In this document: positions 43,370 to 58,256 of the stretch, piece by piece
How the letters are laid out: each line of letters begins with the position of its first letter
Position numbering within the stretch: the first letter of the stretch is position 1
Assembly (NCBI GenBank): GCA_003342895.1
Contig: PTFA01000368.1
Location: forward strand, 648,151-712,150
DNA from: Casuarius casuarius
Taxonomy: Eukaryota; Chordata; Aves; Casuariiformes; Casuariidae
DNA length: 64,000 nucleotides
Reading direction: 5' to 3'
Made by a program: the position numbers and the translations under genes
The notes under the pieces: generated by a model
Told to the model about the DNA's origin: nothing
Seen by the model: only the letters and a program-made list of their open reading frames with translations
Databases searched by the model: none

Positions 43370-43500
43370 GCTCAAGGAGAGTCACGCGCATACCACTGGG
43401 CTGCATCCGCTGAGCTCTCCCTCGAGAGGGGAGAGGCGCCCAGACACGGCAAGCTCCATTCTCCTGGCTCTGCTCCTGTTCCTATCTCATAAGCTCTTTA
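43370..43500. other. GC-rich patch C in intron 1
   Basis: A short segment with clustered CpGs (cacgcgc, atccgctgag, ctcgaga, aggcgcccag, acacggc) in AT-rich surroundings. No coding or transposon similarity recognised. Confidence 0.4.
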
Positions 43501-45569
43501 GGTCATATTTGTTGGTGCTGGGATGGGGGAGATACTTGACTCACAAGTACCACCTATTTAAGGGTTCTTTTAATAAGAAGATCATTTTTCTCCTGCCCTG
43601 TCTCTTTCATCAGGAAAGAAATACTTACACTATTATCATCTCTGTACAACTCTAGATATCCTCTGGTACAAGAGAAATAATTATTTTTTTCCACATTGTT
43701 TTAATCTCAGTGTCTAAACTCAAAAAAAATGCTACTGTACCAATTCATGTGCTGACTGCTGCAGAGATCCACGAAAACAAGTGTCCTAGAACACAACAGC
43801 TGAACACACTGTAAAAAACCCTCATCTGCTAGACAGGATCATACAAACTAGATCAACTGAAATAATAATACATTCAACCTCCTACACCTCCACTCTAAAT
43901 TACAGTCAATTTGCTAAAAGTAAAACCACACACAACCTCTCTCCCTTATAAAGTATATTCTCAAAATTAATGAATCTAGAGGCTTCACTAAGATGGTTAT
44001 ATAACATCAGCAAAGTCAATTTTCCTGGCCCTGTCTATTTTCTGCTAGTCTTTATAATCATCCTCTTTTGTTTTCCGTTTCCTCCATCAAGTGATCCTGT
44101 CACAATTTCACCTGTTCTTAACTTTCCAGTCTAACATACCTGTAATCTACTCAACTGTTACACAGTTATTTTACAGTAGCACCTAGGGACCCAGTCAAGC
44201 TAGTCACTTCAAGCACTTGTAACAGGAAAAAGGAAAAAGTACTTTAAAGAGCTTGTGGACATGCTTAAAAGCAAGTTAAAACTGAAGACTTGAACAGGAG
44301 AATGCAAGGCACACAAAGTCATCACGTTGAGTTTCTTCTTGTGCAGGCATATACCTTCATGTTGAATGCACAGTGTTTTGGGGTTATGTGAACAGCATTC
44401 ACATTTCTGTTGCTGCTGGTTTGCTTACAGCCACCTCTTTTCTCCTGGTTGAGTATTTGGGTCAATGGCTGCACTGTTCAAAAACCGTACCCTCAGAACT
44501 GTACCCTATTTGAGACTGAGGGAGACAGTTTAAGAACTGACTGCTGCCATCTCACAATGCTTTACCCGATTCATGAGCACATGAATGATTAATGCCTTCC
44601 CAAAGTATGACGGGAGGGTTTGAAAGACATTGCTGCTAGCACTCCTTCAACTGTTCCTTCTTTCAAACATCACTGCCATACAACAGGTGGAGAACTAGTA
44701 TTTTCCTCTTATTTACTTAGAATTTAAATACCACTGTGAAAAATGATGGCAACAATGAAGAAGCATCTAGTGGATTATCATTTCCAATGTTTGTTGTGAA
44801 ATTAGTTTACCTTGTGCTAATGCCTGGGAGATTCAGCAGAGTTCTTCATTTTGTTAACCCCATTTACCCCATGTTTTTCTTCACTAAACTTCCAAACTGC
44901 ACAAAAACAATCATGTTCATTAATGCCTAACTGAAATTTTGACAGAATGGCCACTTCTTAAAGGAACTGTTCTTTTCCTCAAGATAACAATAACATCTTG
45001 ATGCCATATAAGCCTACAGGTCTTGCAGGATTGCCCTATCTCCAAACAAGTCTTCATATAGCAGTTAAACTTTTCAAGAACATGCGCAGTGCAAATTCCC
45101 TCTGTGCTTCCAAACAGGGACTGAAGTAATACATACTATTCCAGACTTACAAAATCTACGGTTTCCAAAAAGCAAGGATAGATGGCAGGCTACTTTGAAA
45201 TACTGATTTCAACTTGAAGAACTGTATCACTGTGTGGTGGTAGCTCGCTGACAATATTCCCCCCCCCCCACTCCGCCCCCTAGAGATGTCAGGGCGCATC
45301 CCACCATTGATGACTAACAAGCACAAAGAATTTGGGGTGCCTCAGTCAAGCCATGACTGAAAAACTAATACCTGATGTCAATTCAGGCTGCTATTTTTGA
45401 AGCATCATGCTTAAGTCAGTGAATTACTTTATGTCAGCACTGCACGGATTTTTTGATACCGGTACAAGGTAAGAAACATGCTGGTGCCTGAACTACAATG
45501 GAATGAATCTTTACTTTCAGTCAATAGGCACAACGGACCCTGGAAACAGACAGATGATAAAATGATACT

Positions 45570-45593
45570 GGGGGGGGGGGGGGGGGGGGGGGG
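45570..45593. repeat. G24 homopolymer
   Basis: 24 consecutive G in intron 1, followed by AAGAGAAGG. Quadruplex-capable on the + strand; the exact length is uncertain in any assembly. Confidence 0.9.
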
Positions 45594-45713
45594 AAGAGAA
45601 GGTTATGGTAGTAGGAAGCAGCCAGTTATAACCAGAAGTGAACAAGTAAACAGAACAGTGAGAAGTTTCCATAGAGATTTGTTTCCACTAATGGACACCT
45701 TCTCAAAGCATTA

Positions 45714-45760
45714 AAAAAACAACAACAACAACAAAAAAACCCCCAAACCCACACACACTT
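45714..45760. repeat. A/AAC/C-rich low-complexity tract
   Basis: A6, four or five AAC units, A7, C5, then AAACCCACACACAC. One of many tracts of A-run followed by C/CA in this window. Confidence 0.85.
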
Positions 45761-46251
45761 CCAGGCCATAAGGATTCCCCTTTTATATTGCTGGTTCTCA
45801 CAAAGGACTTACAGGAGTCTGTCTTTGGTGGAGGAAAGTTCAAAACCCCTTATAGCAAAGCAGAACTACGTGTGCACACAGATGCTAGGTAATAAAAACC
45901 CTTCTTAAATGCTGACAAAAGTCAGACTCCATTCAGCTCCAGTCCTTTCACCTTTCTTCCACAATTTGATCCGGGAGAACTATGTTGCTTCAGGGAACGT
46001 TCAGCCCCATTCCAGTATTAACCATCACTTCCAGACCAGAGCAGCTTTTATTGACCATTGAACATATTTATCTTGAAGAAAGAGGCTGCAAGTCTTCCTG
46101 GCAGAAAAACCTGCAGACAAAACATCTACGAAAGAGTGACAGTATCTTTTACATGGCCATTCCACATGCTGCATCCACCTCCTTGTCACACCAATGCCTA
46201 TCCTAGGAGAGCAAGAGTAGAGAGTTCAACCTCAGTAGAAAAGATCACAAT

Positions 46252-46269
46252 AAATTTAAGCTTAAATTT
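46252..46269. repeat. Perfect 18 bp palindrome
   Basis: AAATTTAAG followed immediately by its reverse complement CTTAAATTT, with no loop. Probably chance in AT-rich sequence. Confidence 0.8.
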
Positions 46270-48148
46270 CTACCTGGACAAAAATGCACAGGACACTGCC
46301 TTTTTGGAAGCATAAAAAGCCACTGTTACCCAAATAGATTCACTCAATCTGTTGGGTTTGAAGCATAAGCATAGCCATAAGCAGATTCAATATTGCTGAA
46401 TACTTGCAAGGAAAGAATCCTTCATGAGTTCTTCTTAAATCATGAGCATTGAGTGCATAATATGTACACATGCCACAAGGGTCACACACAGTAAAAAGCA
46501 GGCTACTAAATAACTGCCTGTCTTTCGCTGCTGAGCTATATACTTATAACTATTAATCACACTCCATCCAGAACAGGATCTTTAGATCCCTGTTCATTAT
46601 TTTTTAGTTTTGCTAGCAAAACTGGAATAACACAGAAGTGTTCTAATACATATCAAAAGATAACTTGCAAGGGGTACACTGAACTTTGCAATTTTTTCCA
46701 TTACCCTTTGTTTGAGCACACAGAATATTAACCATCTTTGTTATATTCATGCTTAACATAGCCCCCCGACCACAACAAAAAGTCTAAAATGCACTCCAAA
46801 ACAACCGTCAGATTGGATTCTTAAAATGCTCATTCTCAAGCTATGTTTCATTAAAAAAACCTCTAAAAATAGAATGAACAAATAAACATTTCGTATTAAA
46901 ATGCAGGCTTATTTATTGAAGTAATATTTGTTCACAAGTAATTTTTAATGACTATTTCACACAGAAAACAGATTTTAAATTCCTTTAAAATATTAACCTT
47001 GATCATGCATCTGGCCTCAAAGTCCAGAAATTAACCCAGAAGCAATCTTTACCTTCCCCGGCCCCCCACATACATCAACATCCGCCATATCTTCCACATG
47101 CTATAATTTTGCCACTTGGGTTAGTTTTCTTATGTTTGGTAGGTTTTTTTGTTCCCAACTTTAAAAAACAGTATCTTGGTAAAAGAAAGCATTTCTTCTA
47201 AGAACTTTCTATGTCAGTCAAAGATAGATAACTAATATTAATTTACTAAGAGCCACAAATCCCTTCCCAGAAGGGAGACTTATTATTTGCATGAAAAACA
47301 ACACCTTTCCACCATCACAAGTTCTAGTCCACATTTTCTTCATTTTTTGCTTACTCCTACCATAACAGGAAACAGCAAAAGAAGAGTCCCATCATTTGTT
47401 TTATAAGTCTGAAATATATTTTACAGTTTTTTTAAATAATGATGGACTAGTATAGATTTATTAATACAAGAAGAGATTTTTATCTGACACAGTTTCTGTA
47501 AAATTTGAGGTTTCAATATCCTGGACTACAAATTTTGCCTGTAGAAAAACACAGAAGGCAGCAAAAGAGGAATCCAAAACCTATTAATCTGTACACATGA
47601 AAGTGATAGACCACAGTGGCTGTTTTCCCAAATATTTCAAGTTTCTAAGGCATAAAGCAACATGTAAGAGGAAGATTTCACAGCATAATTCTCCACCATA
47701 CGCTACCTCCCAGTCAAAGAAATAACCTTCAAGAGAATATTCTCCAATTTCTAAGATTTTATACCTCCAGTTCCTTCTTATGAAAGTTTGATACATTTAG
47801 CCTTCACACACCCATCAGCAGCAATATAAAACACTGCAGAGATCTTCGCTGCCATTTTCTTTTCATCACACATTTCCTTTGGATCTCTGTACTCCACTGG
47901 GTGTTACCGAGTTACCTCCACTTTTTGACCACAAAGCAAGTGTCCAAGTGAGATGGAAGTATCAGATGTAGGAAATTCATTTTAAATGCTAAAAGAGGTT
48001 CCAAGACACCTACCTCGAGTCAAGATACTTGCATGCTCTCAATTCTCCTCTACTCCTACCATCCTTAGTCACAAAGCTATAAGCACTTCCTTCCTTCCAG
48101 TAGCAAACTAGTCTCTTTACACATGGCAGGGAATAGATACTATAAATC

Positions 48149-48165
48149 TTTTTTTTTTTTTTTTT
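48149..48165. repeat. T17 homopolymer
   Basis: 17 consecutive T in intron 1, preceded by tataaatc. Confidence 0.9.
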
Positions 48166-49497
48166 CAGCAGTAAAATTATCTGCCTCACTTGCATCAAGT
48201 ATTTGGAGCTTTGAGCAGCAAAATTTCCACCTACTTTTTTATTACCTGAGTGACCACATATGGTATATGAAACAGACAGCTGTAACTACAGAGACAAGAA
48301 AACCAACTGCCAAGAGAAGCTAGTGCAAGGGTGGGGAAGGGGATGAAATGGGAGGGAGACCAGTCAGGTACCCAACCCAACACACTCATGCAGCTCCACC
48401 ATCAGTGCAAGTGCTGTAATGCTTCCTTTCCTACTGAGGAACCTGGAGGTTGAAACTCTATGAATGGCTATTCTTTTTAAGTTATAATAAAAACCCAATT
48501 TTGGACCTCTTTACCTATTACAGTTAAAAACAAAATTCTGTAAGGAGGGAGGGGGGAGAAGGAGAGAGAGAAAACCCACCCCAACACCACAGTTAACCCA
48601 ACCCACTCTGGGATTCTCCTGAGCAGAGACCTGCCAGGGGGAAGGGCAGGGGGAGGAATTCCTCCCTGTGAGCCTAGAAATTGCTATCTTCTCCTATAGT
48701 TTCAGCTGAAGGAACTGCTGTTCATCTCTTCTCCCCCACATGCCACTCCCCCCAAAAGAGGATTTGCTGGTGCTACGTAACAGCTGTATTGCATACTAAG
48801 AAGGTCTTAACTGAGTTGCAGGCAGCACAGCAGTCCCTGCCACTCAACAGGGAATGTACATACACAGGCAGCATGCATGAGAAACACCTCACAATAATAT
48901 AAATTAAAGTTCACAAAACTTTGGTACAATCACTAGTTTCTGCAGCAGCAAGTCTAGGCCTTGCATATGGGCAGGAGACAGACAGTTCCCTAAGCAATAT
49001 ACACCCATTATTTTTAATTAAACTGTACAGACAAGCACTTAACATATATTGGGGTTCCCATCTGGTACTAAGTAAAACATACAACGGTAACATGCACTAG
49101 TTAAATGCAGTTACCAGAAAGCAAAAAAACCCTAAAACTATTTATTATAAGCTAGACTTGGAGAGAAAAAGTCATATATTTAGAGCTCAGACTAGATTTC
49201 CTGCCAGGCAATAGACTGTTGAATACATATAATTAAGCATACACAAAACAGTATTATGTAACAAAACTTGAAAGAGCAGCAGTTGGGTGAAAGACTAAAA
49301 ACACCCTTTACTTCAGTGATTTTTTTCTATACTGCAAGTGTGAGAACCATTTACTCTATCACGATGCCATCTATTAGTCAGAAAATGCCAGTATCCCTGC
49401 AACCAACAGAAAGGGAAGAGCAGCTACATAACGCAACAGGTTTGGAAAAATCTGTCAATCACCTTTCCCAGTCCAGATCTAGCGCCCTCAAACTCCA

Positions 49498-49522
49498 CCC
49501 CCCCCCCCTTTTTTTTTTTTTT
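49498..49522. repeat. C11-T14 homopolymer block
   Basis: C at 49498-49508 directly followed by T at 49509-49522. It has the same C-then-T order as the block at 9635. Confidence 0.9.
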
Positions 49523-52500
49523 AAGCCCCATGCATTTTGAAAGTGAAACCAAGTTTGGCTACTTCGGCTTAGATTTTCAGGCAAAAGAGAAGCTTTGTAA
49601 AGATATCTTTTGTCCCCTATATAACACAAGGAGAGAAGCTGTCCTTTAACAAAAAGAAAGTCATAGACACAGTTAAAGATCTGCAAATGCTCAGATGTCA
49701 AAATGGTGGGAATGGAAGAGAATCACACAAATTGAAAACTTCTACAAAACTGCCAATGATCATTGAGAGAAATACTATAAAGAAAAAAGCATGTTTTGGT
49801 GCCCTTAGTGGACAAATACAGAGCTGCAGACACTTCACATAAAGAACAGGTCAAAATTAACTTTCATCTGCTGTAAAGCAAAGCTGTACTGCAATTTAGT
49901 TGCTCACTGTAAACACAGAAGAGTTTTGGATTCCCAAGACAGAAAAGCCCGAGATGAGAAGAGGAGGAGAAAAGCTGCCCTATCGCCAGCTTCTCTCCCC
50001 CACTCATCATCATGAATGGCATTAGAGACAGGAGGCTAATACTGTAATAAAAACCAAAATTAAACATCATTTTAAGAAAATACTAGGATTCCACTTTTTT
50101 TTTTTAATGGGACAGCCTCAGACAAAACAGGATGGCTGCCAACATAAAGTCATCACTAATATATCCATAGGAAGCATGGTATTTGTACAGAGATCAAAAT
50201 CACAACAGCTAATTCACAGCCTTGAACATCCTAAACTCCAGACAGTATTAGGCAAATCCTTTAACAGAAATAATTACACAGAAAATAATTTTGAAAGTGG
50301 CACAGAATCTCATTTTGCCAATATAAAAGGAGTACAGTAGTTTGTCAGTGCCCTTTCCGGTACTTGCAATTTTAACAACTTTTTTTTTTTTTTTAATCAT
50401 TATAATGTCTTGAAAAAAGTAAAACCTATATTTTCCAGACTGAAAAATACAAAGAATAAAATATAATTTCCTGGGAATTCTTGAATCAATTATTAAAGAC
50501 AAATGCTTCCACTATCTGAAAGGAGGTTGGGGGGAAGCTTCCTGTCAAAAATTTACTTTCACCTGATAAATGACATGATTTAGTAGGACAGCTCTACAGA
50601 AAGTTTTAATTCCAGACCATTTTCTAAGCTGCATGTAGTAAAAAGGAGATGCTCCAGACATGTTGTACTGCGTATTCAAAAGACTCCAAACTTAACAGTT
50701 TGTAGGCCCTACCAATTATTTCTAAACATTGTAAAGGTACAATCAACATTTTGAGACAGATTCGGGGACCAACCCAAATGTTCCTTCCCAGTACAAAGTC
50801 GATAAATCCACCTTTAATGGTCTCTGGAGTACTGGGCACACTAGAGAAGCGGGAGGAGATGTGGATGGAATACATGTATTCCAGCTACCGACAGCTTTAT
50901 AAAGGTTCTTCCGAGAGCAAACAGCAGCTAATTTAAATTAAAGCAGAATATCATCTACACCAGTCCAGGTTATAATTGAGGACTAAGAATCCACTAGCAA
51001 AGTTACTCCCTTACCTACCCTTTCCCCCCAGCATATCAGCCAGTTGTATGGGATGGACAAATAGCAGCTACGAAGGTTCATGCAAGAGCCAATGTAAAAC
51101 GCTGCCCCAGGCTCCCCTAGACTTCCCGAACCCAGTGAGCTATCAACTCACTCCTGGACTTGCACAAAGAAAGGAGGAAGAGGTAGTACCTCCTCTCTTG
51201 ATAAAAATATTCAAAGCATTTCAAATTAAAAGCCATATCTTGTTCGACTGTGAACTGCAATGTGTTCCCCCAAATACATATTTTCCTAACAGTCACCTTC
51301 CATAAACCTGCATACTCTTGCTCAAATAAAAATCAGGATATTAGTGCATTTTTATTTCTCTACTAACAGCATGTTCAGATGGATTAATAACATTGAAGTT
51401 TTCCAAGTCTTTCCTCAGAAGCACATAAGATAACCACTTAAAATAGCTTTCTGAAGAACTAGTGCAAAATCTAAAGTGTTTGAGCTCTCCACAAGATCCT
51501 TTCTGTAGGTTGTGTCTCAACTAATTTCCTTCAGTATTTGTGTTTTCACAACATAGCACTGTATTTTAGTAAGAATATATAATTTTCCCATACCATATGT
51601 ATGGTTCATCACACCTGCACACATACCTATGACTTCCGAACTGCCATATTATTGTTATATCTTGAAACTGCAAAAAATAGAGTCTATAAGAACACAGAGC
51701 ACAACTTATAAATGTAGTTTATTCTCCCAGAAGTGCCCGCTGTTCCTCTTGGGATTTTTTAAACTTAATTGCACAAACAATTAAGGCAACCCCTACTCTC
51801 CCTTACCCACAAATAAGGGCTCTGACTAACACCCAGTGGCAAATTAGAAAAGTCTGCCGGCTGAAGCAATTCTCAATCCTGCCAGCTGCCCCTTAGAAGT
51901 TGTTGCCCCAATGACAGATGGCTCTACAGTTCACATGGCAATTCAAGAGCAGCTCCAGTTTTCAACCTAGCATAATTAAGTAAACCAACTGCAACTTCCC
52001 TTTACCTTAATATACTGTCCTGAAAAAAATCAAAGCACCACAGGAACCATGTTTTGAACTGCTCAGTGATCCCTGCCTTGAACAGGGATCAGCTGGGAGC
52101 ACAGGACAAATTACAACTGAGAGCAACAACCCCCTCTTCAACCATTCACTTTTCATCCTGTATTACATGGAGCAAGCTAAGCACTAAAATAAGTCTAGAA
52201 AGAAGATGGGTACTGTACCATGAGAGAGAGTACAGTTCAAAAACTAGACTATCAACTACAGGGACTTGGGAGCATCAGGTTCAATTTTCTGCTTCGCCAC
52301 AGATGTGGTTCCATCACCAGGTTAAAGCAATTTAAGACTATAATACTGCCAGAAAGGACAGTACAGCCCTTTTCCATACCTGTCTCCATCTCCATCTCCC
52401 ATCTTTTGCATAATGGCTAGGGACTGTACAGACACATTGTCACTAGTATTAATGAAGGAAGGAGGAGGCAAAGCACCACTGAGAAAATCCCTTTTGATGG

Positions 52501-53477
52501 CCATCTGCAGTTAGACTACCTAAGCCAATGGTGGGACTGTACCTACAGACTTCCCTAGCATCTTTGGGCAAGCCAGGTCACGTCATTTCTTTATGCTTTC
52601 GATTCCTAATGTTGAACTCTGAACAACAGTACGCCCCTATATCCCAGGTGTGTTAGGAGGACAGCTACAGCAAAGACTGCAGAGCCTGCAACACAAGAGC
52701 AGTGCAAGATGTATAAATAACCAAAATAATTATACAAAAGAGATTCTTTACCAGAACCTAAAATTACTCTAGGCAATCACTGGAATCACCGTAAGAAATG
52801 GTGGGATAAGAAACGTCCCTCCACATTCACTGCAACTCCAAGGCAAAACCTTAAGGAAGCAGAGGAGTAAAGTTGAGTGCGCTGATTAGAATCTTTTTTT
52901 ACACCACCGAAGGCTTGACAGCTCTTTCCTAAACAAGCTCTTGGAATATATAAAAATAAGAATTTCTGTGAAAAGATTAGAAAAATCAGAAACCTTCTGG
53001 ACTAGAAACTGCCACTTAGGCTAACTCCATCTAATGCAACATTGCTATTACTGTAAATACTGAAAGACTAAACAACCACAGTTACTCCTCTCGGTTTAAA
53101 CAAAAAAAGTTAAATATGCACACATGCATAAACTTAAGAATAGAGGCTCACTGCAAAGAAAAAAAAAAAAACTTTAAAGAGAATGTAAATTTTGTAAGTT
53201 GAAGCCCTAAACTCATTGTCTTATATATAGACTCTTACTAACATTCAGCCACCTCTACAATACTACAGATTCAGGGGAAAGATTAAACAAAAACATCTTC
53301 TCTATATTCCCTGAAATATTATGCAGTAACACCTAAGCAGGCTCAAGCAGCTCCCACAGCCACTATCACCATAATGCATACATAGTATTTATATTACTGT
53401 AAACATAAACTTTCGTCAATGTGATTGTACATACAAACATTTAGGAAAAAAATCACAGTAAGTGTTTAATACAGAAT

Positions 53478-53494
53478 ACACACACACACACACC
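53478..53494. repeat. (AC)n dinucleotide repeat
   Basis: About eight AC units followed by CCCTTT in intron 1. Confidence 0.85.
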
Positions 53495-56400
53495 CCTTTA
53501 GTGACTACCACATCTGCATCAGAACATCACATCAAAAATACTAAACCAGAGAATTTTTTCAGTTTTTCTTACTACCACTTTCACAGCAAGCAAGTTTTCA
53601 GTAGTTATCTCCACCACTCAGGTGGCAAGAATATTTAATTTCTATTTTTCCCTGGCCATTAGAGTACTACTTCAGTGGATTACATACCTGTTTGCTCAAC
53701 AGCTGTACTACAGAGGAATGCTAGAGATCCAACCCCACCTCTGGGAGGAAACTACTGAGTGGACAGAGATTGCATCCCAAGCATAATCATTCCCCCCAAA
53801 AAACCACACATGCACCATGCCCAGCACACTATCTTATACAAAAAATACAGGTGCAGCTCATAGTGCTCTTTGTGATCTTGGTCATTAAGACAACTGCAAA
53901 AAAAATGATAGAATAATTAATGCGGTCAGTCTGTTGGGATCTACCCAAGACAACAGCAATGAATCCACTCTTACAGCATCAGTGGCTGGCAGGTATTGCT
54001 TGGTACATTTCTTTCAAATGGAGAAATTACTATTTTTAGCTTCCGCTGTATTAATCAGCATAAAAAGCAACCCATAGCACAGAGCACACACTCAGTTTCT
54101 TGAAAAAGCTACTCCAAAAAAACAGAGAAATTCAGGGATGGTATTTGAAAACTGATCTTAAACTGGACTACTATATAGTAAAAAAGTTTAACCTCAAGGA
54201 GCATTGAAATATTAAAGTTTCGATCATTTGAATTATTCCATTCTTATTTCCCCACCTTATCAAGATTTTTTTTTTTTCAAACAAATTTTAAGACTTTCTA
54301 ACTATGAAACTACAACTAATAGCTATGCTAAACCAAGAAGTCCAAAAACATAAAGCACTTGTTTCAACATTAGCATGGGCAGTATTTTTTTCCTTTGAAA
54401 TTACGTATTAAGGCTGTTATTTTGTCTATAACTGAACATCAGAATAATTTCATGTCCTCTTCTGCGGCATTAAAAAAGAAAAATAGGAAATAGGTTTAGG
54501 TGAGATGGAGCTGTCAGAAAACATTATTTCTTGTTAATGTTAAAAGTGAGTTTCATTCAAGCTGAGATGTTCAAACTTCACTTAAACAAAATGGGAAAAG
54601 CAGCAGCCCACTGACACAGAGCAGGACAACTTTATCTTCAGAACACAGCTTCATTAGGTACCTACTGAACCTACTCAGGTATGCCTTTCTCAATTGCTTA
54701 TAAATCTTTTAATTTGAGGTAAAATTTGACAATGGCAAACATCCATACTTAATACTTGTTAGCTCTGTCAGTAGCTTATCGATCATGAGCTGCTGCTGAC
54801 ACTAAGAAATTTGGCAAGACCTGAAGAGGTCTAAACTCATTATCAAAGGCCATCTGAAGTCATTCAGATATAATCCATTATCACAATCATGCCAATTCTT
54901 CTTCTAATCATCCAAACAACAGTAGCCAAAAGCATTTGTTGCCTGGCTTCTCACTAATGTTTAGCTAGCCAAACAACTGTACAATTTGTGTTGAAGGAGG
55001 TTCTCGCTACAATGATCTTAAACGCATGCCTTAGAGGCTCAATTACTGCATAGCCTCGTAGAGACTTAAAAACGGAGCCAGAAAGGGTGCTCTAAATGGA
55101 TCAGAACAAAATGGTTCCTCCGTGATGAAAAACCTGTTACTTATTTTCACATACTACAGCCACTTTAGACCTTCAGTCTGTTTTCCCAGGTAATAAGGGA
55201 CTGAGCTTGGCTATCTCCTCTCCCTATCCACGATCTAGAGCAGTACAGTTGCAGTCAATACAGGTCAAATAACAGAGCAAGTGAAATTCCAAAAGTAAAC
55301 TCTGGTTTACTTACTGAGCCCTGAACAACTTTTCAAGAATGTGAAGGTGCAGAACTGTTCTGCCAGAAAAAGATGACAATAGATCTTATCACCTTCAGAG
55401 TAAGATGCCAAAGGCTTTACATAACAACTATCCTAAAGAAAGTCACTGGCTTCCCTCTTCAAGACTGCAAGAAATCGAGGAAATGACACATATATTCATT
55501 TAAACAGTTATTGCACATAGTTTAACTGATGCCCCAAAAGCTATGTTCCTGGTCTCTTGCTTTCCTGGTAGTCAGGAAATACTTTGATTTAGCCAAATAG
55601 CATCCATTTTGTCCTCAGCTCTTGGAAAAATGATTAAAATTGGAAGCTGCACTGTGCTTCTGCAGCATAAAGCTTCTTTCAGAATTGCAGCATTCTCTGA
55701 AGGTATGTTGATAGACTACCTGCACGACTGTTTTATTTCTCAGAGGACTACAGTAAGTCTACCCCAAGGCATATGTCTTGGGAAACCTGAATTCCAGGTA
55801 AGAAAAAAAGTCACACTTTCCCCCCCACTTTTCCAAGTGCAAAAAAGCACAAACTGCGTATTTTATCCAATTTTGAAGAAAGTTCTCATTGGCTAAATAA
55901 GACTGGAAAATGGGAAGGAGGGTTAATTTGCTGGCCATATACACCCAGGATCAGTAGTGGAGTAATTAACTAACCAGACCTGTCTCATGGAGGAGGAATG
56001 AGGCAAGCTCAAGAGGCAGTTCAGAGTTTCTTTGGGAGTCCTAGAAATTCAGTGAGGCAGCAAGACAAGGTTATTGGCATCCAACTACCAAAAACACATT
56101 GGAAAATATTTTTCAAGTAATATTATTCTATATTTTTAATAACTGTTGATGAAACAGACTGGATAGTTGTTTACTGTTGCAACCCCAAATTTCAAGTAAG
56201 ATCTAAGCTCAAAAAATGGGGGAGGGGTGTTGACTTTTACCTTTTGTGTCATTTCAGGTGCTGTTTGTGATCAGTGGGAATCTTTCAGTTAGTCAAATTT
56301 CAAGTGGGCAACACTGAACAGTCAAAAAATGTTATTGCAGTATTTGAATAATTTCAACTATAAACTCTCTTCTGAAAGAAACGGAAGTAAAAACTACTAC

Positions 56401-58256
56401 TTTAAATACATGAAAGAAGCATTCCAAGATACTGTGAAATAACCAATGTATCTAGTGTTTCAGAATGTGCTAATAAACCTTTCATAAGTTTTACTACAGA
56501 AAAACGCACCTGATAATTATAGCATCTGACCAATTTTCAGGGTAGCAGCCTCTTTGTAGCACCCACTCTTTCAGCAAGGTGTGATCTCAAAACAGCAGCA
56601 ACACAGGAAATGGTGGTGAGGTCCACATCTTACTGTTGTACAGATACACCCAAACTAGCTTGGAGACAGAAACTGCATTATTGTTTTAGCAAGGCACTCC
56701 AGCAGGTCTAACAATCCATGTGGAGAAGGGAGCGCCTTGAAAGAGCATAATGAAAGAGGGTCAAGCTAACTCAAATTACCTTGCATTTGCTATGGGCTAA
56801 GAGCATACACATGAACAATTACTGTGAATCAGATACCACAGATCAGCTGACATACGGCAGGTAACCTGTCATCCTGCAACAACCTGTCCAAATACAAAGA
56901 TAGCTTGAAATTTATACTGGCTGTAGAGCTACAAACTTGACCCTATTCTGAAAGTAACAGAAACTAAACCCTCAAACCTTTGCTTCTAGATCTGTTTGCA
57001 GAAAACAAGCAACAGAACAGAACCCACAAATTAGAGCCCTTAAGGCTAACAAGCTGTTTCCAACACCACGAACTGGACTACCAAAAGGAAATAGTTACTG
57101 TAACATGACCTACTCACACTAACCAGTCCCTTGTTATAAGCATGCATACAACATGACGACCATGAGACTGCAAATTCAGCTCTTCTGTTAGCCTGGATAC
57201 TAGTTATTCAAAACAAGTCTACTAATCCAAACTACAGTTGTTAGTTTTGTCTTGTAATGGCAATTCATGGCAGGAGGAAAGGACAATCTTTTGTTGCCCA
57301 GCCTAATTCCCAGGAGCGCTCATTTCTCTGTGCTGTGTTCAGGAACTAGAAACTAAGACGTTCTCCATAACGTTAAAAAACACTATCCTTCCAGTGGCCT
57401 AGGATACTACAGCTAGATTAGCGCACATGGAAACCCTTCCCCCACTCCCCAAATATTTCCCAAGGCTTTTCTCATGTCTCTCCCAGCCTCCACAGAAGTG
57501 TCCAATAAAAGGTTTAGTTCATTTTAAAGTCAGTCTGCCCTAATAATTGGAAAAACAACCATCAATTAACAGCTCTAATTCAAACATCTAACAGGCTCAA
57601 TGAAGTCAAGCCAGACAGAAAATCAGAGGAAAAACTATGTCCTCTAACGACATCAGACTGATACTCACATGGTAGAGATTTACAATGGGATCAGTTTTGG
57701 AACACAGAACCAGCTGTACAAGTAGTAAATAATAATAGTATTATTTTGATATTGGAGTAATATCAGTAATAGCCAGTATATATTAGAATATCAATATACA
57801 CTTTTGCTGAATAAACCAAGCAGAACTAAGGAAATAGAGCTGCTTATTGGAAACAGCTAGGAGCTGCAGCGATGCCATTTCTAGATAGAAAGCAACTACA
57901 CGCCACTTAGCGCTCCTCACGTAAACCTGTGCCACCTCGCACATCTAAGACACCAGGAAGACCTGATGAACCTAGTAATGGGATGCAAACCACAGGTTTC
58001 TGTTACATAAACAGTGACTTCTATTCTGGTTTCACTGTGTATATCATAGCACATACAGAGTAAAGCCACAGAAGCATTTCTACAGCTCCCGTCCATGGAC
58101 TACTGCCATTCGCTGTGGAAGGCTACAGTTTGACACGACAGACAGCTAAACTGATCTAATGGTGAGCTGTGACAGAAAGGGGCAGTCCTGCTTCCTCCCT
58201 CCCACTCCCAGCCGCCTACTCGTTATCCACTTCTCATACACACTCCCCTAACTCCA

